DNA of 64,000 nt from Roseomonas xinghualingensis (GTDB taxonomy: Bacteria > Pseudomonadota > Alphaproteobacteria > Acetobacterales > Acetobacteraceae). The stretch is from assembly GCF_025791835.1 (NCBI RefSeq), contig NZ_JAOXLP010000003.1:199355-263354 (forward strand), written 5' to 3'. This document shows, one piece after another, positions 1-11,371 of this stretch. Within the stretch, counting starts at the first letter, position 1, and each line of letters starts with the position of its first letter. Below the pieces are notes generated by a model, which ran no database searches, was not told the origin of the DNA, and was given only the letters and a program-made list of their open reading frames with translations. The position numbers were made by a program, and so were the translations under genes.

Positions 1-678
1 GCCGTGGCTGCCCTCATCCCCTTCGGCGCTGCCGTGCTGGTGGGCGCGCTGATGCCGCGCTGGGCCGCGCCACCCGTCCCGGCCTCATCAGGGCTTCCGG
101 GGCAGGTCGCGAAGCTCTGGAGGGCGCGGTCTCCCTTTCTCGTGGCAGGCTGCTTCTCCTGCTACGCGGTTCTTTACTTCGGCCTGGCCGGCTTCCTGCC
201 CGCGCGGCTGGTGCAGGGCTTCGGTCTTTCCCTTTCATCGGCCGGGCTGGCCGGGGCGGCGGCGGCCATCGCCAATATCGCGGGCAATCTCACCGCCGCT
301 GTGCTCATCCGGCTGGGGTGGCATCCGGCGGCAATGCTGGGCTGGGCAGGGGCGGCGATGACCATCCTCACGGCTGCCGCCCTCGCGCTTCCTGTCTCGC
401 CCACGCTTTCCATCGCGGCGGCGCTGCTCGCCTCGGCGCTGGGCGGGCTGATCCCGGCATCCCTCTTTGCCCTCGCGCCGCGCGCCGTGCCGGAGCCGGC
501 GCTGGTGGGCCCGGGGCTTGGCCTGCTGGTGCAGTTCAACAATGTCGGGCAGGTGCTGGGGCCGATCGCCATTGCGGCGGCGGCCGGGCGGAGCTGGTCG
601 CTTACGGCAATCCCGCTGCTGCTGGTGGGGGCCGCCTTGCTGGCCATGGCGCCCAGGCTACGGCGCATAGACCAATAG
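1..678 (+). CDS. MFS transporter, C-terminal part (5' end outside window)
   Basis: The reading frame is open from base 1, so the gene begins upstream of the window and only about 225 codons are seen. The visible part is almost entirely hydrophobic, with about six membrane-spanning stretches separated by short basic loops. This fits the second half of a 12-helix major facilitator. A late helix carries an NNVGQVLGP-type segment common in MFS exporters. Substrate cannot be deduced. It converges on the aldehyde dehydrogenase gene, with a strong hairpin between them. Confidence 0.75.
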   Translation, partial: AVAALIPFGAAVLVGALMPRWAAPPVPASSGLPGQVAKLWRARSPFLVAGCFSCYAVLYFGLAGFLPARLVQGFGLSLSSAGLAGAAAAIANIAGNLTAAVLIRLGWHPAAMLGWAGAAMTILTAAALALPVSPTLSIAAALLASALGGLIPASLFALAPRAVPEPALVGPGLGLLVQFNNVGQVLGPIAIAAAAGRSWSLTAIPLLLVGAALLAMAPRLRRIDQ

Positions 679-715
679 GGCGACCGGCTGCCCGGAGCGG
701 CGGTGCAAAACGAAA

Positions 716-747
716 GAGGCCCGGACGTGTCGCCACGTCCGGGCCTC
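716..747 (-). terminator. Rho-independent terminator between convergent genes
   Basis: A perfect 14-bp stem (716-729 with 734-747) closes a 4-base loop. On the minus strand the stem is followed by TTTCGTTTT, so it best serves the aldehyde dehydrogenase gene. The stem could also stop plus-strand transcripts, but no T-run follows on that side. Confidence 0.8.
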
Positions 748-782
748 GCCGTGAACCCGGCCAGGCCGGGCGGGAGTGGCCG

Positions 783-2294
783 TTAGGCCATGTTCACCAT
801 GATGGTCTTCTTGTGGGTGAAGTGCTCCAGCATCGCCTCCAGCGAGGCTTCCTTGCCGAGGCCGGAGGACTTCACGCCGCCATAGGAGAGATTCGCCTGC
901 ACGACGAGGTTCTGGTTGATCTGCACCAGCCCCGCCTCAAGCTTATGCGCCAGGTTCAGGCCCACCTTCAGGTTGTTGGTCCAGAGGCTGGCAGCCAGCC
1001 CGTATTCGCTGTCATTCGCCTCCTCCAGCACCGCCTCCGGATCGTCGAAGGGGAAGATGCAGGTGACGGGGCCGAAGATCTCCTCGCGCACCAGGCGGCT
1101 GTCCTTGGTCAGGCCGGTGAAGATATGCGGCTGGATGAACAGCCCCTTCTTCAGGGCCTGATCCTTCGGCATGGCGGAGCAGGCTCGGCCGGTGGCGCCG
1201 GCGGTCGCCTTGCCTTCCTCGATGAAGCCGCGAACCTTCTCGAACTGGCCGTCCGAGATGATGGTGCCGATATCCGTCTTCTCGTCCAGCGGATCGCCCA
1301 TGACCATCTGGTCCACGCGCTCGGCCATGGCGTCCACGAACTTCTGGAAGATCGGCCGCTCCACATAGATGCGGCTGGCGGCGGTGCAGCTCTGCCCCTG
1401 GCGCGTGAAGCGCATGGAGGTGAGGGCACCGGCCAGGGTCTTCTCGAAGTCGCAATCCGCGAAGACGATCATCGGCGACTTGCCGCCCAGTTCAAGCGTG
1501 ACCGGGATCAGCTTCTCGGCGGCCGTTCTGTAGACGATCTTCCCGGTCTCGACCGAGCCGGTGAAGGTCACCTTCCGCACCTTCGGATGCGCCACCAGCG
1601 GCGCGCCGCATTCCGGGCCGAAACCGGAGACCATGTTGAACACGCCGGCGGGCAGGATGCGGTTCATCAGCTCGCAGATGCGCAACACCGCGAGCGGCGC
1701 CTCCTCGGCGCTCTTCACCACCACGGAATTACCAGCCACGAGGGCGGGGGCGACCTTCAGCGCCATCAGCAGCATCGGCACGTTCCAGGGGATGATGGCG
1801 CCCACCACCCCCAGCGGCTCACGCACCGTCACGGAAAGGACATCCGGCGCGAAGGGAACGGTCTCCCCCTTCAGCTCGCCGCCCAGGCCGCCGAAGAACT
1901 CCAGGATGTCGGCGACGGTATTCGCCTCCACGCGGCTCTCGGTGCGCAGCGCCTTGCCGGTCTCCAGCGCGATGAGGCGGCCCAGCTCCTCCACATGGGT
2001 CCGCATCAGGGTGGCGCATTGCGCCACCAGCGCGCCGCGCTTGCGGGCGGGCATCCTCGCCCATTCCTTCTGGGCGCGGGCGGCGTCCTCAACCGCGGCA
2101 TCGACATCGGCGGCATCGCCCTCCGCGGCGCGGGCAACCTCTTCCCCGGTCGCGGGGTTCACCACGGCGAAGCTCTTGCCGGAACGGGCGGGTACGTAGC
2201 GGCCGCCGATGAAATGCTGGCCCGACAGGGCCTTGGCCAGCACGAAGGGATCGGTGGTGGGCGCCTCTGGCGTCGGATGGGGGCGGTCGAGCAT
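783..2294 (-). CDS. NAD(P)-dependent aldehyde dehydrogenase
   Basis: This 503-residue protein is a full-length aldehyde dehydrogenase, which oxidises an aldehyde to the acid in the cytoplasm. Visible family landmarks are IPWN (168-171) and Lys194 in the cofactor site, FTGSVETG (244-251) at the Rossmann turn, Glu268 in LELGGKSP as general base and Cys303 in GQSC as nucleophile. The chosen ATG has GGAGGA about 8 bases upstream; an in-frame upstream extension of 28 codons is Arg/Pro-rich and unlike the family. The conserved core does not reveal the substrate. A terminator follows the gene. Confidence 0.92.
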   Translation of the reverse strand: MLDRPHPTPEAPTTDPFVLAKALSGQHFIGGRYVPARSGKSFAVVNPATGEEVARAAEGDAADVDAAVEDAARAQKEWARMPARKRGALVAQCATLMRTHVEELGRLIALETGKALRTESRVEANTVADILEFFGGLGGELKGETVPFAPDVLSVTVREPLGVVGAIIPWNVPMLLMALKVAPALVAGNSVVVKSAEEAPLAVLRICELMNRILPAGVFNMVSGFGPECGAPLVAHPKVRKVTFTGSVETGKIVYRTAAEKLIPVTLELGGKSPMIVFADCDFEKTLAGALTSMRFTRQGQSCTAASRIYVERPIFQKFVDAMAERVDQMVMGDPLDEKTDIGTIISDGQFEKVRGFIEEGKATAGATGRACSAMPKDQALKKGLFIQPHIFTGLTKDSRLVREEIFGPVTCIFPFDDPEAVLEEANDSEYGLAASLWTNNLKVGLNLAHKLEAGLVQINQNLVVQANLSYGGVKSSGLGKEASLEAMLEHFTHKKTIMVNMA

Positions 2295-2470
2295 GGGGCG
2301 TTTCCTCCAGCGGTCCGGAACGGGGCGGGGAGGGTGCATCCGGCGGCCGCGGGCCGCAAGCATGGTGCGCCGACGCATTCATTCTGGCGCAAGCGTGCCT
2401 TGCCGGGGCGCGGCCGGACCGTCAATCTGGCCGGGAGGGCACCCGTAGGCGCCCGGATTGGAGAGAAGGC

Positions 2471-3883
2471 ATGTCTGAGGCCGCAACCACGATCGACCAG
2501 GATGCCCGGGCGGATTCCGCGCCAGCCACGGCTCGATCCTGGATCGAGCGGCTCTGGTCATCCATCGCGGACCGGGGGCGCCTCTTCGCTTCCGTGCCCA
2601 ACGACTCCGCGCCGCCGCTGGAGCGCGCGAAGAGCCTCGTTGAGGCATTGCTGACGGAGCGGGGCGAGGCCTCGGGTGCCGCCGTGGCGCGGGAGGTGAT
2701 GACCGCGCTGCGCGACCTGGCCCCGGAGGACCGAGCCGCCTTCCACCTCTTCATGGCCACCAGCTTCGACCCGAATCCCGACGTGCTGCGCGCGGCGGCG
2801 GAGGCTTATCTGGCCGATCCCTGCCCGACGAATGTCGGCCGCCTGGCCCGCGCCGCGGAGCCGCCGCGCCAGGAATTGCTGCGGCGCATGAACATGTCTC
2901 CCGGCGGCACCGCCGCTCTGGTGGAGCTGCGCCGCCAGCTTCTGCACGAGGTGAAGGGGGAGCCGGCGCTGCAACCGCTGGAGGCGGACCTGCACCACCT
3001 CTTCGTCTCCTGGTTCAACCGCGGCTTCCTGCAGCTGAGGCGGATCGACTGGCAGACCCCGGCTGCGATCCTGGAGAAGATCATCCGCTACGAGGCGGTG
3101 CATGAGATCGCCGGCTGGCACGACCTGCGCCGCCGCCTGACAGCCGACCGCCGCTGCTACGGCTTCTTCCACCCCTCGCTGCCGCACGAGCCGCTGATCT
3201 TCGTGGAGGTGGCGCTGGTGCAGGGCCTGGCCTCCTCGGTCCAACCGCTGCTGGACGCCGAGGGCGAGGCGGGGGCGGAGGAGCGGGCGGCGGAGGCCGA
3301 TACCGCCATCTTCTACTCCATTTCCAACTGCCAGGACGGGCTGCGGGGCATTTCCTTCGGCAACTTCCTCATCAAGCAGGTGGTGGAGGACCTGAAGGCG
3401 GAGTTGCCGCAGCTCACCCGCTTCTCCACTCTTTCGCCGATCCCGGGCTTCCGCCGCTGGCTGGACAAGCGGATGGAGGAGGGCGCGGCGGATGCCGAGC
3501 TGGCCCTGCCGCTTGCCGGGCCCGACTGGTGGAAGGACCCGGCGCAGGCCGAGGTGCTGCGCCTGCCGCTGCTGCGGCTCTGCGCCGAGTACTTGACGAA
3601 TCCGGACGGGCGGATGGATCCCGTGGCGCGCTTCCATCTCGGCAACGGTGCGCGCCTCGAACGTATCAACTGGCTGGGCAACACCGCGCCCCGCGGCATG
3701 CAGGAATCCTACGGACTGATGGTCAACTACCTCTACGAGCGCGAAGAGATCGAGCGGAACCACGAGGCCTTTGTGCGCGGCGGCACGGTGGTGCGCTCCG
3801 GCGAGGTGGATGCGCTGCTCGCTCCGGGCAAGGCGGCCTCCGCGCGGAAGGACAAGTCCCGCGCCATCGTGAAGGCCTCCTGA
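2471..3883 (+). CDS. mcd: malonyl-CoA decarboxylase
   Basis: The 470-residue protein matches the malonyl-CoA decarboxylase family, which converts malonyl-CoA to acetyl-CoA and CO2. The N-terminal half (about 1-180) is the helical domain. The catalytic domain shows HPSLPHEP (234-241), FYSISNCQ (281-288) followed by GLRGISFGNFLIKQV, FSTLSPIPGF (318-327), and near the end FHLGNGARLERINW, which carries the family's conserved histidine. The gene lies 2 bases before a family III CoA-transferase, so the pair may handle malonate or malonyl-CoA together; that link is inferred. Confidence 0.93.
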   Translation: MSEAATTIDQDARADSAPATARSWIERLWSSIADRGRLFASVPNDSAPPLERAKSLVEALLTERGEASGAAVAREVMTALRDLAPEDRAAFHLFMATSFDPNPDVLRAAAEAYLADPCPTNVGRLARAAEPPRQELLRRMNMSPGGTAALVELRRQLLHEVKGEPALQPLEADLHHLFVSWFNRGFLQLRRIDWQTPAAILEKIIRYEAVHEIAGWHDLRRRLTADRRCYGFFHPSLPHEPLIFVEVALVQGLASSVQPLLDAEGEAGAEERAAEADTAIFYSISNCQDGLRGISFGNFLIKQVVEDLKAELPQLTRFSTLSPIPGFRRWLDKRMEEGAADAELALPLAGPDWWKDPAQAEVLRLPLLRLCAEYLTNPDGRMDPVARFHLGNGARLERINWLGNTAPRGMQESYGLMVNYLYEREEIERNHEAFVRGGTVVRSGEVDALLAPGKAASARKDKSRAIVKAS

Positions 3884-3885
3884 TC

Positions 3886-5094
3886 GTGGCTCCTGGTTTC
3901 GCTCCCGGGGCCCTCAACGGGCTCAAGGTCCTGGACCTTACCCGCGTCCTGGCTGGTCCCACCTGCACCCAGATGCTCGGCGACCTCGGCGCCGAGATTA
4001 TCAAGATCGAGCGCCCCGGCGCCGGCGACGACACGCGTGGCTTCGCGCCGCCCTATGTGCCGCGCACGCAGGAGAGCGCCTATTTCGTCGGCGTGAACCG
4101 CAACAAGAAGTCGGTGACGCTGGATATCTCCAAGCCCGAGGGGCAGGCGATCATCCACAGGCTGCTCGGCGAGTGCGACATCCTTGTCGAGAACTTCAAG
4201 GTCGGCGCCCTGGCCAAGTACGGGCTGGCCTGGGAGGACCTGAAGGACCGCTACCCCCGGCTGATCTACTGCTCCATCACCGGCTTCGGGCAGACCGGCC
4301 CCTATGCGCCGCGCCCGGGTTATGATGCGCTGATCCAGGCCATGGGCGGCGTCATGTCCATCACAGGCGAGATCGAGGGCGAGCCGCAGAAGGTCGGCGT
4401 GCCCGTGGCCGATCTTTTCTCCGGCCTCTATGGCTGCATCGGCGTGCTGGCGGCGGTGAATCACCGCCACGCGACGGGGAAGGGGCAGCGTATCGACATC
4501 GGCATGCTGGACACCAGCGTCGCCTGGCTGGCGAACCAGGCCTCGAACTTCCTGGCGACCGGCGAGAACCCGAAGCGGCTCGGCAACCAGCACCCGAACA
4601 TCGTGCCCTATCAGGTCTTCCCGACGCAGGACGGCTACATCGTTCTCTCGGTCGGCAACGACCCGACCTTCGAGCGCTTCTGCAAGCTGACGGGGCAGGA
4701 GGCGCTGCTGGCCGATGAGCGATTCGCCACCAATGCCAAGCGTGTGGAGAACCGCAAGCTCGTCACCGACACGCTGACGCCGGTGATGCGCTCCCGCACC
4801 ACCAAGGATTGGGTGGCGGCGCTGGAGGCGGCGAAGATCGGCTGCGGCCCGATCAACACGCTGAAGGACGTCTTCGCCGATCCGCATGTGCAGGCGCGGC
4901 AGGTGATCGTGGAGATGGAGCATGCGAGCGGCGAGACCGTGCAGGTGATCGCCAATCCCGTGCGCCTTTCCGAGACGCCGCCAAGCTACCGCAGCGCGGC
5001 GCCGGTGCTTGGCCAGCACACCGAGGAAGTGCTGGAGCAGTTCGGCCTGGGCAAGGACGAGATCGCCAAGCTACGGGCCGATGGCATCGCCTGA
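3886..5094 (+). CDS. family III (CaiB/BaiF) CoA-transferase
   Basis: This 402-residue protein belongs to the formyl-CoA transferase family, which moves CoA between carboxylic acids through an aspartyl-CoA intermediate. The N-terminal LDLTRVLAGP signature (16-25), GDLGAEIIKIE, GFGQTGPYAP (133-142) and PGYDALIQAMGG are typical. The likely catalytic aspartate is Asp176 in GVPVADL. The GTG start lies two bases after the malonyl-CoA decarboxylase stop, so the genes are probably co-transcribed. A role in activating malonate or another dicarboxylate fits the neighbour but is not shown by the sequence. Confidence 0.88.
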   Translation: MAPGFAPGALNGLKVLDLTRVLAGPTCTQMLGDLGAEIIKIERPGAGDDTRGFAPPYVPRTQESAYFVGVNRNKKSVTLDISKPEGQAIIHRLLGECDILVENFKVGALAKYGLAWEDLKDRYPRLIYCSITGFGQTGPYAPRPGYDALIQAMGGVMSITGEIEGEPQKVGVPVADLFSGLYGCIGVLAAVNHRHATGKGQRIDIGMLDTSVAWLANQASNFLATGENPKRLGNQHPNIVPYQVFPTQDGYIVLSVGNDPTFERFCKLTGQEALLADERFATNAKRVENRKLVTDTLTPVMRSRTTKDWVAALEAAKIGCGPINTLKDVFADPHVQARQVIVEMEHASGETVQVIANPVRLSETPPSYRSAAPVLGQHTEEVLEQFGLGKDEIAKLRADGIA

Positions 5095-5941
5095 GGCGCC
5101 TCGCCCTGGCGCCTTCCGGTGCAGCGTCGGCCCTTATCAGGCCACGCTGCGCTGGGTGGAGTGGGGACCGGCGGATGGAGAGCCGGTCCTCTGCGTCCAT
5201 GGGCTGACGCGTAACGGCCGTGACTTCGACGTGCTGGCCGCACGACTCGCCGCGCATGGCCGGCGGGTGATTTGCCCGGATGTTTTCGGCCGGGGCTTCA
5301 GCGACTGGCTCCCGGACCCGAAGCTCTATTCCGTCCCGGTTTATGCGCAGGCCTTCGCGCAGTTCCTGGCGCATCTCCCGAAACCCTTCGATTGGATCGG
5401 CACCTCCATGGGAGGGCTGATCGGCATGGCCTTGGCCGCCATGCCGGAATGCGCGCCGCGCCGCATGGTGCTGAACGATATCGGGCCATTCCTGCCGGCC
5501 CGTGCCTTGCAGCGCATCGCTGCCTATCTGGCGCTGGCGCATGATTTCGCGTCCATCGAGGAGGTGGAGACGCATCTTCGCCTGGTGCACGCATCCTTTG
5601 GCAACTTGTCGGATGCAGCCTGGCGCCAGATGGCCGAGAGCAGCGCCCGCCTGACGCCAGAGGGACGGTGGGTTCTGCACTACGATCCCGCTATCGCGGC
5701 TTCGGCGGCAAACACGCCCATCACGGACATCGATCTCTGGCAGAACTGGGAGATCCTGCGCCTTCCCATCCTGGTTCTGCGGGGAGCCGAAAGCGATCTT
5801 CTGGACGAGAAGACAGCGGCGGCGATGGAAGCAAGGCCGCAGACGCGCGTTGTCACCTTCTCCCATTGCGGCCATGCGCCGGCATTGATGGAGCCGGAGC
5901 AGACAAGCATCATTGTTGGTTTTATCACCCAGAACGCTTAA
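5081..5941 (+). CDS. alpha/beta-fold hydrolase
   Basis: This is a cytoplasmic alpha/beta hydrolase of 286 residues. It has the oxyanion segment HGLTRNGRDF (40-49), the nucleophile elbow GTSMGG with Ser109, and a late GHAP segment carrying the likely catalytic histidine. The ATG overlaps the end of the CoA-transferase gene by 14 bases, so it is translationally coupled and could act on an ester or thioester from that pathway. Substrate is unknown. Confidence 0.85.
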   Translation: MASPEAPRPGAFRCSVGPYQATLRWVEWGPADGEPVLCVHGLTRNGRDFDVLAARLAAHGRRVICPDVFGRGFSDWLPDPKLYSVPVYAQAFAQFLAHLPKPFDWIGTSMGGLIGMALAAMPECAPRRMVLNDIGPFLPARALQRIAAYLALAHDFASIEEVETHLRLVHASFGNLSDAAWRQMAESSARLTPEGRWVLHYDPAIAASAANTPITDIDLWQNWEILRLPILVLRGAESDLLDEKTAAAMEARPQTRVVTFSHCGHAPALMEPEQTSIIVGFITQNA

Positions 5942-6008
5942 GCAACCGCACAGGAAGGTTTGCGTTCCAGCACCCAGATCCGATCCTGGTATCGCTGGAG
6001 ATTTTTGA

Positions 6009-7136
6009 ATGGCAATGCTTTCGCGGCGTGGGACGATGCTTCTTCCCCTTGGCCTCGCCGGTCTCACCGCTGCCTGTGCTCATTCCCCCTCCGAAGCCGT
6101 TCTTGTTCCCGATCCCAGCGGCCGCGCTGATCCTGAGCAGCGGGCCCTTCTGGAAACTTACGCGCAACTCGGCGCCCGCCCGGTTGAGGCTCTGACGCCG
6201 GCCGAGGCCCGCGCCCAGCCCAGCTTTGCCGATGCGGTGCGTTCCCGTGCGCTGGCCATGCAGAACACCAACCCGCAGCGGGTGATCGGCAGCCAGGAGG
6301 ACATGACTCTCAACACGGTGCCGACGCCACTGCGCGCCCGTCTCTATCGTCCTATCCCGGCACATAACCGGCCGCTGCCGCTGATCGTCTATTTCCATGG
6401 CGGCGGCTGGGTGACAGGTAACATCGATACTTATGACGCCACCGCACGCGCGCTCTGCGCGGAAAGCGAGGCGCTTGTTCTCTCCGTGCAGTATCGCCAG
6501 GCGCCTGAATTCCGTTTCCCCGCGGCGCAGGACGATGCAAATGTCGCCTGGGTCTGGGCGGTGACGAATGCAGCCTCCCTCGGCGCTGACCCGAACAACA
6601 TCGCCATCGCGGGAGAGAGTTCGGGCGCCAACCTGGCGATCAACGCCGCCCTGTACGCACGCGAGATGGGCGCCCGCATGCCGCGCGCCATGGTGCTGAT
6701 CTATCCGGTGGCGGGCACTGATATGAACGCGCCCTCCTATGTCCAGTTCGGCAATGCGCGCCCGCTGGGCAAGGCTTCGGTCGCCTGGCACCTGCAGAAC
6801 TACACGCGCAGCCCGGCGGATCTGCGGGACCCGCGGCTGGATGTCTATAACCGCGCCGATCTCGCGGGGCTCCCGCCCGCCATCATCGTGAATGCCGAAA
6901 TCGACCCGCTGCAATCCGATGGCGAGCGCCTGGCCGAGAAGCTGCGCGTGGCGGGCGTGCTGGTGCAGCGCGTTGTCTACCCCGGCGTCACGCATGAGTT
7001 CTTCGGCGCCGATGCGGTTCTGGGCAAGGCGCGGGAGGCTCAGCGATTCGTCGGGGAGCAGGTGCGGATTGCCTTTGCCGCGCCGCCGGCGCCCCAACCA
7101 GCACCGCGCCGGCGTACGCGCCAGCCCGGGATGTGA
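6009..7136 (+). CDS. lipoprotein esterase/lipase, alpha/beta hydrolase fold-3 (HSL family)
   Basis: The 375-residue protein starts with a basic stretch and hydrophobic helix ending in LTAAC, a lipobox with Cys23, so it is probably an envelope lipoprotein. The hormone-sensitive-lipase family motifs are clear: HGGGW (130-134) forms the oxyanion hole and GESSG holds nucleophile Ser204. An Asp in AEIDPLQ and a His in GVTHEFF complete the likely triad. The C-terminal tail is Pro/Arg-rich and probably disordered. A start two codons downstream is also possible. Substrate is not predictable beyond short-chain esters. Confidence 0.87.
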   Translation: MAMLSRRGTMLLPLGLAGLTAACAHSPSEAVLVPDPSGRADPEQRALLETYAQLGARPVEALTPAEARAQPSFADAVRSRALAMQNTNPQRVIGSQEDMTLNTVPTPLRARLYRPIPAHNRPLPLIVYFHGGGWVTGNIDTYDATARALCAESEALVLSVQYRQAPEFRFPAAQDDANVAWVWAVTNAASLGADPNNIAIAGESSGANLAINAALYAREMGARMPRAMVLIYPVAGTDMNAPSYVQFGNARPLGKASVAWHLQNYTRSPADLRDPRLDVYNRADLAGLPPAIIVNAEIDPLQSDGERLAEKLRVAGVLVQRVVYPGVTHEFFGADAVLGKAREAQRFVGEQVRIAFAAPPAPQPAPRRRTRQPGM

Positions 7137-7157
7137 CGATCCGCTCTGCGCGCCGGT

Positions 7158-9060
<1,903 letters not shown>

Positions 9061-9104
9061 CGGCGGCGTTCCACCCTGGCCGCAAGCCATGGTAGAGGGC
9101 CGCG

Positions 9105-9563
9105 ATGACCGCCCCTCTCACCGTCGCCGTCGGTGCCGACCACGCCGGCGTTGCCCTCAAGTCCACCCTCCGCCAGGCGCTGGAGGAAGCAGGCCATTCT
9201 GTTCTCGATATGGGAACGCATGGACCCGAGAGCGTGGATTATCCCGATTTCGGCCTCGCCGTCGCGGATGCCGTGAACAATGGCCGGGCCAGCTTCGGCG
9301 TGCTCGTCTGCGGCACCGGCATCGGCATCTCCATCGCCGCCAACCGCGTGCCGGGGATCCGCTGCGCCCTGGTGCATGACGCGACCGGCGCCCGGCTCTC
9401 CCGCGAGCACAACGACGCCAATGTCATTGCGTTCGGCGCCCGCATGATCGGCCCCGAGCCCGCGCTGGAGGCCTTGCGTGCCTTCCTCGCCACCCCCTAT
9501 GCCGGCGGCCGTCATGACCGCCGGGTCCTGAAGCTCTCTCCCGACTGGACCCGCACGCCATGA
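9105..9563 (+). CDS. rpiB: ribose-5-phosphate isomerase B
   Basis: RpiB interconverts ribose 5-phosphate and ribulose 5-phosphate in the pentose phosphate pathway. The 152-residue protein begins with the GADHAG segment (10-15) and carries the catalytic Cys69 in [13 protein letters not shown] and His102 in SREHNDANV, as in the RpiB/LacAB family. It overlaps glyA by 4 bases, so ribose phosphate and one-carbon functions share a transcript here. Confidence 0.95.
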   Translation: MTAPLTVAVGADHAGVALKSTLRQALEEAGHSVLDMGTHGPESVDYPDFGLAVADAVNNGRASFGVLVCGTGIGISIAANRVPGIRCALVHDATGARLSREHNDANVIAFGARMIGPEPALEALRAFLATPYAGGRHDRRVLKLSPDWTRTP

Positions 9564-10864
9564 ACGAACAGACCCCCGCCGCCAGCACCGACCGCTTCTT
9601 CAACGCTCCCCTCTCCGAGATCGATCCCGAGATCGCCGATGTGATCTCCCGCGAGCTGGTGCGCCAGCAGGACGGGATCGAGCTGATCGCATCCGAGAAC
9701 ATCGTCTCCCGCGCCGTGCTGGAGGCCCAGGGCTCGGTCCTGACGAACAAGTACGCCGAGGGCCTGCCGGGCAAGCGCTACTATGGCGGCTGCGAGGTGG
9801 TGGACATCGCCGAGACCCTGGCGATCGAGCGTGCCAAGAAGCTGTTCAACTGCGGCTACGCCAATGTGCAGCCCCATTCCGGTGCCCAGGCGAATGCGGC
9901 GGTGTTCTTCGCCCTGCTCCAGCCCGGCGACACCTTCATGGGCCTGGACCTCGCCGCGGGCGGGCATCTCTCCCATGGCTCGCCGGTCAACCTGTCGGGC
10001 AAGTGGTTCAAGGTCGCGCCCTATACCGTGCGGCGCGAGGACCAGCAGATCGACATGGAAGAGGTGGCGCGGATCGCCCGCGAATCCCGCCCCAAGCTGA
10101 TCCTGGCCGGCGGCTCCGCCTATGCCCGCGAGTGGGACTTCGCCCGCTTCCGCGAGATCGCGGATGAGGTGGGCGCGATCTTCATGGTGGACATCGCCCA
10201 TTTCGCCGGCCTGGTCGCCGGCGGTGCGCATGCCTCGCCCTTCCCCCATGCCCATGTGGTGACCACCACCACCCACAAGACCCTGCGGGGCCCGCGTGGC
10301 GGCATGATCCTCACCAATGACGAGGCGCTGGCGAAGAAGCTGAACTCCGCCGTCTTCCCGGGCACCCAGGGCGGGCCGCTGATGCATGTCATCGCCGCCA
10401 AGGCCGTGGCGCTCGGCGAGGCGCTGCGCCCCGAGTTCCGCGCCTATGCCCGCGCCGTGGTGGACAATGCCAAGGCCCTGGCCGCCGAGTTGAAGGAGCA
10501 GGGTTTCGGCCTCGTCACCGGCGGCACGGACAACCATCTGGTGCTGGTGGACCTGCGCCCGAAGAACCTGACCGGCAAGGCCGCCGAGGCCGCGCTGGGC
10601 CGCGCCGATCTGACGGTGAACAAGAACGCCATCCCCTTCGACCCGGAGAAGCCCTTCGTCACCTCCGGCGTGCGCCTCGGCTCCCCCGCCGCCACCTCGC
10701 GTGGATTCGGGGAGGCGGAGTTCCGCGAGATCGGGCGTCTCATCGGGCAGGTGCTGGACGGGCTTTCCCGTTCCAATTCGCCTGAGGGCAATGCGGCGGC
10801 CGAGAAGTCGGCCGGCGAGGCGGTGCAGGCGCTCTGCGCCCGCTTCCCCATCTACCGCAGCTAA
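9560..10864 (+). CDS. glyA: serine hydroxymethyltransferase
   Basis: GlyA converts serine and tetrahydrofolate to glycine and methylene-tetrahydrofolate using pyridoxal phosphate. The 434-residue protein is full length. The PLP lysine is Lys240 in [16 protein letters not shown], and Asp211 and His214 in [12 protein letters not shown] contact the cofactor. The N-terminal [10 protein letters not shown] motif is intact. The start codon overlaps the rpiB stop, and nrdR follows after 14 bases. Confidence 0.97.
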   Translation: MNEQTPAASTDRFFNAPLSEIDPEIADVISRELVRQQDGIELIASENIVSRAVLEAQGSVLTNKYAEGLPGKRYYGGCEVVDIAETLAIERAKKLFNCGYANVQPHSGAQANAAVFFALLQPGDTFMGLDLAAGGHLSHGSPVNLSGKWFKVAPYTVRREDQQIDMEEVARIARESRPKLILAGGSAYAREWDFARFREIADEVGAIFMVDIAHFAGLVAGGAHASPFPHAHVVTTTTHKTLRGPRGGMILTNDEALAKKLNSAVFPGTQGGPLMHVIAAKAVALGEALRPEFRAYARAVVDNAKALAAELKEQGFGLVTGGTDNHLVLVDLRPKNLTGKAAEAALGRADLTVNKNAIPFDPEKPFVTSGVRLGSPAATSRGFGEAEFREIGRLIGQVLDGLSRSNSPEGNAAAEKSAGEAVQALCARFPIYRS

Positions 10865-10878
10865 GATAGCCCCGTCGG

Positions 10879-11331
10879 ATGCGCTGCCCCTTCTGCCAGT
10901 CCGAGGACACGCAGGTGAAGGACAGCCGTCCGGCGGAGGATGGCGCGAGCATCCGTCGCCGCCGTTCCTGCAATGCCTGCGGTGCCCGCTTCACCACCTT
11001 CGAGCGGGTGCAGCTGCGCGAGCTGACCGTGGTGAAATCCGATGGCCGCCGCGTGGCCTTCGACCGCGAGAAGCTCGCCCGCTCCATCCGCGTCGCGCTG
11101 CGCAAGCGGCCGGTGAACGAGGACCAGGTGGAGCGCATCGTCTCCGGCATCCAGCGCCGCCTGGAATCGGAGGGGGCGGAGGAGCTGACCTCCAAGGTCA
11201 TCGGCGAGCGCGTGATGGAAGTGCTGCGGGAGCTGGATCCGGTGGCCTATGTGCGCTTCGCCAGTGTCTACCAGAACTTCCGCGACGCGAAGGACTTCCA
11301 CGCCTTCCTGGGTTCCCTGGACAACAGCTGA
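10879..11331 (+). CDS. nrdR: transcriptional repressor NrdR
   Basis: NrdR represses ribonucleotide reductase genes in response to ATP/dATP. The 150-residue protein has the N-terminal zinc ribbon with Cys3, Cys6, Cys31 and Cys34, followed by an ATP-cone domain from about residue 46 onward. It sits between glyA and the riboflavin genes, an arrangement common in proteobacteria. Confidence 0.97.
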   Translation: MRCPFCQSEDTQVKDSRPAEDGASIRRRRSCNACGARFTTFERVQLRELTVVKSDGRRVAFDREKLARSIRVALRKRPVNEDQVERIVSGIQRRLESEGAEELTSKVIGERVMEVLRELDPVAYVRFASVYQNFRDAKDFHAFLGSLDNS

Positions 11332-11371
11332 ACCCTGGACAAGCGTGGGAGGGGCGCGCAAACGGCCTGCC

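Noticed and set aside
318..2654. Long plus-strand open frame (778 codons) across the aldehyde dehydrogenase gene
   Set aside because: It is antisense to a clear aldehyde dehydrogenase, is His/Arg/Gly-rich and shows no family pattern; GC-rich DNA often leaves such frames open.
11332..11371. Possible FMN riboswitch before ribD
   Set aside because: Only 40 bases separate nrdR and ribD, too short for an FMN aptamer, and none of its conserved segments is present.
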